Shown one piece after another: positions 10,442 through 19,500 of a stretch of DNA of 61,417 nt. The notes below the pieces were generated by a model that ran no database searches, was not told where the DNA came from, and worked only from the letters and a program-made list of their open reading frames with translations. The stretch is from Perkinsus olseni. Its lineage: Eukaryota > Perkinsozoa > Perkinsida > Perkinsidae. The first letter of the stretch is position 1; each line of letters starts with the position of its first letter. Made by a program: the position numbers and the translations under genes. The stretch covers positions 1-61,417 of the forward strand of contig JABANP010000308.1 of the NCBI GenBank assembly GCA_013115135.1, given 5' to 3'.

Positions 10442-11494
10442 TTAACGGTTTTGTCCCTGAGGGGGCCCACCGAGGACAAGATGGCCGCCAGGCTTCCCGG
10501 CAACAGCCGATAGGAACGCCTTGATCTGAAAGGGCTTCAATGTGTCCAATTGCTGACTAAGCCCCGACTGTAGCCACATTTCGAACTGCCCGTAGCGAGT
10601 CTGGGAGGTGGTGTACCAGTGGACTGTTCGTTTAGTCGCGGCGCTATGGAGAGCTCGGCTCATCCTAACGACGGCGTCTATACACGTGTTTACTAATACC
10701 GAATCATCCAGGCTCACGAACGTTTCGAGAACGGGCAGAGCGGAGGTACTGCGGAGTGCTCTCAGCTGACGGATGACAACATACTTGGACTTGGTGACGA
10801 AACTGAGCAGATCTGCTGTCTTGTCCGCGGACCGGTATCTCTTGACCAGTTGCCCTACGAAGGCCCACCAGACTCCTGCCGTCAGCGAAGTATTTTCCGC
10901 GACTTTGACAGCCAGATTGATGTTCTCATGCTGGTACACTGAATCCACGAGTCTTTCTATGATACCATCCTCACTGGCTGAGGACAGGAAGCCCCCACTG
11001 CTGATGATGGCCTCGGTAAGAGCAGCATCCCAGGGACCGTCGGATATCTCCTTGACGATTTCGTCTGCGGCTTCTTCGCAAGTCAGACCAGACTGTAGTT
11101 TTTTCGATCCATCTCGACGGAGTTCTCTCACAACTGCACCCAATATGGGGGCGTTGAGCGTTCGGTCAACCGATTCTGCATCCGCCGCGACCACAACCAA
11201 ATCTTCCTTATCAAGTCTCGGAAGAGCGTGAGCAGCGAGGGCAACCAAGACTCCTTCTTGCAGTTGCGAAGGCTGCTCGATGCAAGCTTGAATGACCGCC
11301 TTCAAGCTCACCAGAGGCAAGGAAACACTCAAAACGGTGGCGACTATCGAAGAGGCTTCCGCCACGACACTCGAGGCGATCTCCTCGTCAGTTGATATAC
11401 AGCAGAGTTGTTGTACAGCTCGGACTACCCCTTGGTTGGGCCGAGCTGGGTTCGGGCAAGGTTGAAGGGCTCGCTCGAGGTTCCAGAATGACAT
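10442..11494 (-). pseudogene. Second, 3'-truncated copy of the helical-repeat gene
   Basis: It starts with MSFWNLERALQPCPNPARP like the full gene and is collinear with it to about residue 343 (KPGGHLVL). It then runs into unrelated sequence (GGPPQGQNR) and a stop. The full-length protein is at least 766 residues, so more than half is missing. Differences from the 37 kb copy are mostly single substitutions. The upstream flank is shared with the fragment at 7398-7663. Confidence 0.75.
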
Positions 11495-11766
11495 ACCAAG
11501 AGTAGAAGAAACTTATAGCGCGATGTTGATTCATCACGAATAAGTTGATGATGAATTACAGCAGACTCGAAGTGAGACGAAATCCAGGCGGAATTCGTTT
11601 GGAGCTGCTAGATCAGCGGTGCTGATGATGGCTACGCCGAGAGAGACAACTGCACAACCACATAAATGCATGGCAACTGAATAACTGTGAACTGAATTAC
11701 TCGGGTGGCAGCCCTCGAATCTATGGAGACCTTGACCTGCTTCCAAATCGCTTCAGAAGAGCACCA

Positions 11767-12294
11767 ATCACCTCGCCCTGGCACCAGAGTCTCACGGATG
11801 ATTCATGACGGATCGAAACAGATCGCTCAGCTCCCTGATTCAGGGATCCACAGATATCACATTTGACATTCTTGAATTTCTATTGTCATTCTTGGATTCA
11901 ACAGTGTTGTCATTCTTGTCTACCCACTGCTTGCCAAACTTGCGCGGGCAATGATGAAGTATAACCGAAACTACAGGAATAACTCCTTGGGCGCGTGTTA
12001 TTTTGGATAGCTTCCTGTATTTGATGTAATAATTCCTCTAGCAGTATACCAAGTCCCCACAGGTCAATCATCGATTACCGGAGAGTAGACCTCTTTCAGA
12101 TTTACAACGAAAAACTACTGGGTATTGAGGTAACGAATCGTTCCCAACGATTGCCTGAAGGCTTCAGGCTGAAGCAATAGGTTGAGAGAACGGAATCCCT
12201 TGATGATGAATGAAATTAGGGGTGCCAGTGGCACTGTGCCACTCGAGTCGAGTGACTCGACCTTAAGGTAATCACCTTAGAAAATCATTCACCT
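11767..12294. other. Downstream flank of SOD-like gene 1, shared with its paralogue
   Basis: GTAGACCTCTTTCAGATTTA and the following ~45 bases (12086-12134) recur at about 40908-40957, downstream of the paralogous gene at 41058. This shows that the two SOD-like genes arose by duplication of a larger block. Two one-base-centre palindromes (12227-12243 and 12247-12261) are present here and absent from the other flank. Confidence 0.5.
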
Positions 12295-13138
12295 TTACGG
12301 ATGAAGTGTCGCCTTAATCTGGCCGCAAGCCAGGTAGTCGTACTTGCCATCGTCCTTTCCGTCGTAGTTATTGTACAGCACGACTGAACGATGGATGACA
12401 GAGTACGGGCCTTCTAACATCACATACTTGCTCTCGAGCACACCCCTTGCAAAACCGAAAACATCAGCTTGGATGTAACCAATGTCACCAACGGCTTTGG
12501 TTTCAGGATTGCCGTATTTGGGGCCACTGTAGAAGGGGTCATAGACATCACCAGTGGTCTTACAACCGTGAGTAAAAGAAGACTTCTCGTGAATGTAAAT
12601 GCGGTAAATACCGTGTGGCTCCAAGTTCTCCAGATCGTACACGATAACCGTCTCGTCGTAATATTCTTGTTCGAAATCGACATATCCATAATAGCCTTCC
12701 GCTTCGTCGTAACCATAAAGGTCGGTATAACCCTCGTAAGGGAAACTTGGCTCTTCGTTAGGGTCAACTGAAAGAGAGTGCAGGTCTGGTTGGCGGAAGA
12801 TCATGGAAAGCTACTTACAGGGCTGAATGTCATCACAACGTACTGGATAATCCGTTGGGCACGTGGAGGCATCGACGCCTACCGAGCAAACCGTCGCATT
12901 AGAGGAGTGAGGAGCCTTGACGAAGTGCCTAAAACAAAGCGCCTGGGCCTCGAACAAATCCCGAGTGTACTTACAAATCTTGACAAACGGCGGGGTGGGG
13001 ATATAACTTGCAGTAGGAGCCTTTCCAAGAGCATCCCGGGATGAGCTTGCAGAGATCGTTACAGGCGTTCTCATCGGGGGATGAACGCAGTTGGGCTGCA
13101 GCCAATGGGAGCAACAGAATGAGTCTCATAGCTGACAT
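12295..13138 (-). CDS. Secreted Cu/Zn-superoxide-dismutase-like protein, metal sites lost (three exons)
   Basis: Exons by eye are 13138 (or 13129)-12975, 12928-12819 and 12767-12295, joined by GT-AG introns of 46 and 51 nt that restore one frame. The start MRLILLLPLAAAQ is a signal peptide. A Cys-rich segment (NACNDLCKLIPGC, CSVGVDASTCPTDYPVRC) follows, then a SOD_Cu-like domain: YIHEKSSF, HGCKTTGDVYDPF, AVGDIGYIQAD, SVIHRSVVLY and DYLACGQI. The Cys of HGC and LACG (the family disulfide) and the VGD Asp are kept. Of the six Cu/Zn-binding His only that of IHE remains; others read Tyr or Ala. I infer a secreted, catalytically dead SOD fold. Paralogue at 41058-41988. Confidence 0.7.
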
Positions 13139-13906
13139 TAGAGGCTGAGGATGAAAAGGTAAAGGTGGAAGGGCTGCCAAGACGAAGACAGACTGTTGGA
13201 TGCTGGCAGCTGGCTCAATCGACAGGGCCTCGGCCAACCTCACATTTTGGTGCTTTTCAATAAGGGGGTGCACTATAACTCAGTACAGTGTGGCTATTTG
13301 AGACGGGGCTCAAAGAAAGGTGAAACCAGACTCGGGAGGAGTTCGGAAAACTGATCTAGTTGTTGGATTAATGGTGAACGTATGTTCCATAGCATGACGA
13401 GGAACGCACGTGTTTGCTGAGACGAACGTACGTACCACGAGCAAAGGCGCACAAAGAGCAAGGTGGGTAAGTAGCAGCAATGAATAGAGCTCAATTTATT
13501 GAGCTAGTTCAAGCGGAGCGAAGATGACTTCATGCAAGTGTCGGAAAGGAGGAAGCGAAAGGGCCCCTGGGAGGAGAACCTCCAAACGGATGGGGGCAGG
13601 GAGAAAGGAATGGTGGGATCGACGAGCAAGGCAAGGAGGCAGAAGTCTCCTTTTCGTCTTCCCACCCACCCACCCCCCTCCGCGCGCTCTTACTAGGAGG
13701 TACTGGCGGGCGTCGGGGCGTCGTCAGTACGGGAAGGTCGCAGCCTAGGACGTGCTCCTTCCCCCATCCCTCTCTCCTAGTAAGGCACGAGCGATCGGTT
13801 GAAGGTAGTTGTCCTGCAAATGCAAAATAGGGGAGACAGAAGATTTTGTGCGGGACAGGCCCCGAAATGTGCCAGGAAACATTTGTCTGCCTCCCCCTGT
13901 TGCTTC

Positions 13907-14042
13907 TCCGTTGTTGCTCATAGTCAACGCAAGGCGAGAAGGAGTATAAGGTCTTCTTCCTGGATCTATTCGGGGGGCGGGAGTATTAGCTATGCACGCA
14001 TGCACAGGATGATCGGCGCGCAGTGAGTAACACTTTCCCCTC
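13907..14042. repeat. Direct repeat, copy 1 (about 130 bp)
   Basis: TTGCTTCTCCGTTGTTGCTC to GATCGGCGCGCAGTGAGTAA recurs almost unchanged at 14217-14352, about 310 bases away. The pair could be remains of a retroelement leader. Neither copy has clear TG...CA ends. Confidence 0.6.
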
Positions 14043-14673
14043 CGAGTAGAGAAATGGGATGATGGTGAATGGGATGATGATGAATGGAATTGAAGGTGAG
14101 GAGCTCGTTGTGGAGGAAGTCGAAGTTTTGGCGTTCCAGATATTTGATGAGCTCCTCGAGAGACGTGGGTGAGGTTGTAGAGGTCTCAGGAGGTTCACTG
14201 GGGGTCTGGGCACCAGTTGCTGCTTCTCCGTTGTTGCTCATAGTCAACGCAAGGCGAGAAGGAGTATAAGGTCTTCTTCCTGGATCTATTCGGGGGGCGG
14301 GAGTATTAGCTATGCACGCATGCACAGGATGATCGGCGCGCAATGAGTAACACCCCCCTGGCTTGCTGATAATCAGCAGCTGATTCTGGCACATCATAAC
14401 GCCACTGGGCCTCCACAGGAGTCGACATTGAACTTGCTGATTTTGACTCAAATTGCCTCGTACAGTGTCGGAAGGAACGAGGAGGGGGGCGTGAGGATCT
14501 GAGAGAACGCGAGAGACAACGCGGCGCGTTGAACGCGCGAAAATGAAACGGCGTGGGTCACGACCTTCGAAATGGCGCAAGGCGGGGCAGTACCCCACGG
14601 TGGTCGGCAGCGAGGCTGGCTCGAGGGAAAACTGTGCCGAGGCCGCCGAAGGCGATGATCCTAAAAACGGCAA
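13990..14673 (-). pseudogene. Possible Gag-like remnant
   Basis: The 227-residue frame contains TMSNNGEAATG and LEELIKYLERQNFDFL, which could be the start of a Gag-like protein, followed by His-rich low complexity. The frame crosses both ~130-bp repeats, so it is composite. The DNA around 14405-14560 has a diverged inverted relative at about 42540-42725, so this is repeated DNA. I do not recognise the family. Confidence 0.25.
14217..14352. repeat. Direct repeat, copy 2 (about 130 bp)
   Basis: Second copy of 13907-14042. The main differences are single bases, for example GCGCAATGAG for GCGCAGTGAG. Confidence 0.6.
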
Positions 14674-14965
14674 TTGACGACGTCACCCTGACGTGCCTCC
14701 TGAGGAGGCTCTCCTCGCTCGGACGCGCCTAAAAGTGCACTACTGAAGCTTCTTGCACGTAAGCCAAAACTCCCATACCGACATATCCAAGCGAACTCTC
14801 CCGCGAAATCCAACTCCACGGAAGTGGGATATAATCCCGGGGCCCCTGTTAAGCATTCAGCAGTTCCTACGGGAAGTCGGGAAGTCCCCGGTTTACGCCA
14901 TACCGACAGGTATGGCCTTACGGAAGGGGACAGCGCCTGTCTTCCATTAGCTGTTCCATGTGCGG

Positions 14966-15318
14966 TGTGAAGTATCGGGGTGGCCTTAGTAGAACCGAAG
15001 GAAAAGGGGAAGTCGATGTAGACAAGTCTGAGTGGTTCTTGATGTCGCAGTGGTTCAAGAAGGCCTCAATCCCAATACTTGGAACTCGAAGTCAGAGGTG
15101 TAGTTGTTGGAAGGTCGGGTTGCAGAGATCAAATGCCACGTAGGAGGAGTCCACAGTGGCAGCAAATGAGTAAACTCGTACTAGAGTCTCTCTCAAATCA
15201 CTCGAAATCTCAGCTTAGGGCCCCCCCCAAAAAATGAAACGGCTGACGGTTATATGTAGACAACTGAGGCGCGCGCCAACTACCGTGCGCTGCCCCCTCG
15301 AACCAGCGGTTCGTCACA
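14966..15318 (-). repeat. 3' LTR of the old element
   Basis: 353 bases with TG...CA ends, preceded by GCGG. It matches the partner at 32566 except for a few single-base changes and the absence of a 35-base insertion. Confidence 0.85.
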
Positions 15319-15465
15319 CCGTAGAACCCATCATTCCGAAGGGTGATGCATATCACTAAATGGGAGGGCCGAATGCACTGCACTACATATACTTACAGGA
15401 TTACGAAATGACTTATGGTCATCACATTACGATAAATAATAATGATAATAGTCGAGCATCTCAAA

Positions 15466-16130
15466 TTAGAAATGTAAGACTTCATCCATCACTCTCTCAT
15501 CTGCCTCGATGCCATCTAGAATGTCGACGGGGTGAAGTCCATCATAGCCTTGCTCGGGAACCACCGCCTCATCGTCACCTTCTTCGGGCTCCCGGACGGC
15601 ATACGAGTCGATAACTCTAGGGGGGTCTTCGTAGCTTCTCAGGTTGAAGATGGCCTCGAGATACCTCAGGGGGGCGCCCGACATAGTGGCGAGCTGGTAG
15701 ATGGTACCCGAGGAGTTAGCCTTCAGAACCTTGTACGGCCCGATCCACATCCCTTCCTGCTTGAGGTTACCGTGCTTGTACCTCAACACCAAGTCACCAG
15801 CCTTGAACTTAACGGTAGCACCTCTCTTCAGCGGGGCCTTGGCCATGCGGTTGCGGATACGGTCGCTTCTCTCCAACCAGTAGTCGAAGTAGTCCACGAG
15901 GTTGTCGCACCGCCTCGAGCTTATATCATGGCAGATCTCAGTCAAGTCTCCTAGAAGCTTATCCTTCTCGAACTCCATGATACCAGGCAGCCACTCGGCA
16001 AGTCGTCGTCGGCCTTCTTCATCATCACTGGTACCCCCTTGTCCTGTAGGGTACCTAGGCTTCCGACAGAAGAACAACTCATGAGGCGTCAACCCACCCA
16101 TCTCCTGCAAAGGGAGACGGTTGATCATAG
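15466..16130 (-). pseudogene. Integrase C-terminal half of the old element
   Basis: The frame opens directly at the insertion point of the 16131 element. INRLPLQEMGGLTPHELFF is the region after the catalytic Glu, and FKAGDLVLRY with GMWIGPYKVLKAN is the GPY/F DNA-binding module of retroelement integrases. An acidic C-terminus ends at 15466. The upstream half of the protein is at 22905-23091. Excising the insertion plus one ATAG copy reconnects the frame. Confidence 0.75.
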
Positions 16131-16565
16131 TGAAAGGAAGAGACTGTGCGTTTTGCTATGATGCGATCATCGTGGGGCGTGACCTCGTGATACGTCGCGC
16201 GTGCTGTCTCCAATCTTCTCCACTGTGGATTTTGCCACACCGTCATGTTGGATATGTTGCATCTTGTCGGGGACTCGTGACCGTGTTTGCACATCGGAGT
16301 AGAATCTCTTTTTCTGTCAATCGTTATCGTTGGTCGTCACCTTTCGAAATAAAGGAAGGTAGTGTAAATTCCTTCCTGAGGGTAGGGCTGCAGGGAGACA
16401 GCCATACCATATTTCTGCGAGATCATGGCCTGGAAAGGCGTTTACAAGTATCTGATTATTTCATCCATCGTATCAGGTTTTGATATCACTCAAGTTTATA
16501 GTCTATCTATGCCACCCGCTTCGAGTTCGGAAGGACAAGTTCCTGACCAGAGACACTTCGTTACA
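16131..16565 (+). repeat. 5' LTR of the Ty3-like element
   Basis: 435 bases with TG...CA ends. It contains the first Met codons of the gag-pol frame (16425 and 16510). A candidate primer site TGGGGGCTGTGCC begins within a few bases of the LTR end, inside coding sequence. Confidence 0.9.
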
Positions 16566-19500
16566 GATTTGGGGGCTGTGCCGAGAAACAACATTGTCTC
16601 TGTGGTGCGAGGACTGGAGAACGAGGTTCATCAACAGAGAGGGCCTCCTTATTCTACCTTTCTGGCCGAGCTAGGTAACTCCGTTTATGGTGCGCTGGAG
16701 GCTAATGAGCAATTCCGAGCCGACGTGGGTGAAGTGCCTGACGGCATCGCGCTGGCCGAACTCTGGTTGCCGGCCTTCTCTTGGCTCATAGAAGAATTGG
16801 TATATCCTACATCCCCGTCACCATGGTTCTTCTCCGCCATCAAGTGGGCTATCATATCTGCTGGTGTTAACTCTCCCGGGGGCCACCGACTGCAAGGACG
16901 ACGGGAGCTCAAGGATGCGATCAGTTCTCAGGTCAATGCTGAGCGCGAAGCGGCGAGATCATCCTTGCGTACAAGAACTAACCCTGACGCTCTGGTACCA
17001 AGCCCTCGCGGGGTGGGGCAACCTACTCCGGCGCTCTCTGATGAACAGCATTATAAGGTTGTTCAGAGAGCTCGACAGGTTGCGGAGTCATGTGGGTTGG
17101 AGAAGTTTGACGGCACCAACGACAACTACGTGGTATTTCGTGATCAAGCACGATCCGTCTTGAGGAGCTCCCCCTTCTTGTCTGGAAATGCACAGTTAGA
17201 GTTGATCTTCCAACTACTCAAAGGAGGACCCCTTCTATACGCTCGGAGAGAGTCTGCTGCTGTTGGTCTGTATGAACTCCCACCTGGAGTAGCTATCGAG
17301 AGGCTCGTGGCTATACTCGATTCCAGGTATGACACACCTCAAGCGAGGCGAGGTGCTCTCCGCGTTTGGGAATCTTTGCGGCAGACTCCTTCAGAGACTG
17401 TCCGTCAATATACGGCGAGGTTTGAGGAAGCTAGAGGACTCTACGAGGATAGAGAGGGTAAAGCTATCGCTGACGAGGTCTTGACGGTCAAGTTCTCTAA
17501 TGGTCTAACTTCAACAGCCGGCATAGCTGCTCGCTCTATCGCCGACCCGATGGTAGACCGTAGCTTCGAGGAATATGTCCGCACGGTTAATGCATATGCC
17601 CTGACCTTCGAGTCAGAGGCTAAGCAGGTATTCTCTAAGGATCAGGCGTCCGCTACTGCTCGGTCATCTCCCACGACGAGAACGCAATTAATGTTCGGGG
17701 ACTTATCTGAGGCTCAAGGTCCACGTGGAGGCCAACCGGGGGCGAAGCGCAGAGGAACTGGTTGTTATCGATGTGGACAACAAGGCCATCTTGCTCACAA
17801 TTGTGCTGCCACTAACGTTAAGGATGCCCAACTTCGCTGTCCTTATTGTGGCTCTTACGATCACAAGAAGTCTTGTAAGAGACCGACTAAGCCTTGTAGG
17901 AGGTGTGGTAAACCTGGTCATCTTCCGGGGGTTTGTAGGAGTCCTAAACTCGACCGACAGGATTCAGTTCGAGTTCAAAGCTCGTCAGCCTCGCCAGGAA
18001 ACCTTGCGTCGGGAGCCAATAAGCCTGAGGAGTCTCCTTCGTCTGAGGGCAAATCTGAGGGGATACCGGTGGGTACAGGTTCAGGATTGGCGGTATCTAA
18101 CGAGTCTCGGCTCGTGGACATGCCGGATAGCGCGGGAAATGGCGTCATTGAGGGCCTTGATATTCCTCCGCCGGTGATGCATCTCCGGGTTGGGTCAAAG
18201 CCGGAGATGAGGCAGACTGACAAGTGCGTCCACGTGGAGGCCTTGGTTGACTCTGGAGCTGGTGCGAGCTTCGTGACGGCGGAGCTGGTCCAGTTTCTGC
18301 TTGCTCAAGGCATAGTGGATCAAGATTCGGTCAAACCTATTCCCGGAATCTCTGTTACTTTTGGTAATGGGGCCCGCTCGCAGTGTACTCGTGCCATCAA
18401 AATCCCGCTCCGGCCCATTGATGGTTATGAGAATGGTACTCTGTGGATCTCGTGCCTGATCTCGGTGCAAGGGCGAAACTCTTTGGTACTAGGTCGGCCT
18501 GCTATGCGGCTCATGGGTATACGGTTGGATCAGGCAAGTGGAAGTATCGCTTCCAGCTACGGTTTGGCTGATTTTGGTGATCCTCCAGGGGAGGATAGGC
18601 TAACTCGTGAAGTAATGGCATGCGCCAGTTCGGTAGATTCGGTCTCTCCTTTGACCGTCGTACATGATGTTGTCCAGAAGGATGCTACTTTCGAGACGGT
18701 GAAGGATGCGAAGGGCCAGCAACGTCTTCGTTTACGCGTACCAGCTCTGGAGATTGCTGGCGTCCTACCCTTCTCGGAATCTCTCCGACGACGTTCGGTT
18801 GTGGACGAGGCTATCCTACATGCACGGCTCTGCCAAATGGAGAGCCAGGGTCAATTAGAGAGGGTGAGCGTCGGTGATGCTGTGGTACAACTGGAATCGG
18901 TCATTATTGACAAGCTTCAACATGATAAGGATAAGCCTCGCCAATTTCCTGATCCCGAACTGGAGAAACGCTATCGTATAACTCTGGATTTGAGGCCGGT
19001 GAATGCTATGAGGTTATGCAACACAGGAGCCGGTGTTGCTTGGTTACCTAACTCTATGGTCAATCCGGGGACTTCAAGTGGTGAAGCACGGATTGATCTT
19101 AAACAGCACCAGGCCAGTGCGGCGGAAATATTACGGTCGGTACCAGCAGAATGTACCCGCTGGTTTGGGAAACTCGATCTGAGTAATGCATTTTACTCAA
19201 TCGAGATACCTTCAGCTATCCGCGGGTTGTTCTGCACTAGGTCTAGGGCGCCGGATGGTACTCAGGTGTTTTGGCGACTGACCAGACTACCTCAAGGATG
19301 GACTCTGAGCCCAATTTATTTCGCTCGGGCAGTACAGTATGTCCTGAGCTTATGTGAAGCACAGAGGCCGTCGTCGGTGGTTGTACGGAACTATCAGGAC
19401 GATGTGCTCATCTGCGGGAAGGATAAGAGCTCAGTCGAGCAGTTCATGGCTACTGTAGTCGCGAAGCTCGAAGAGCTAGGCTTCACGGTCAATCCCTCGA

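Noticed and set aside
12295..13138. Active Cu/Zn superoxide dismutase
   Set aside because: Most metal-ligand histidines are replaced in both paralogues, so normal catalysis is not supported.
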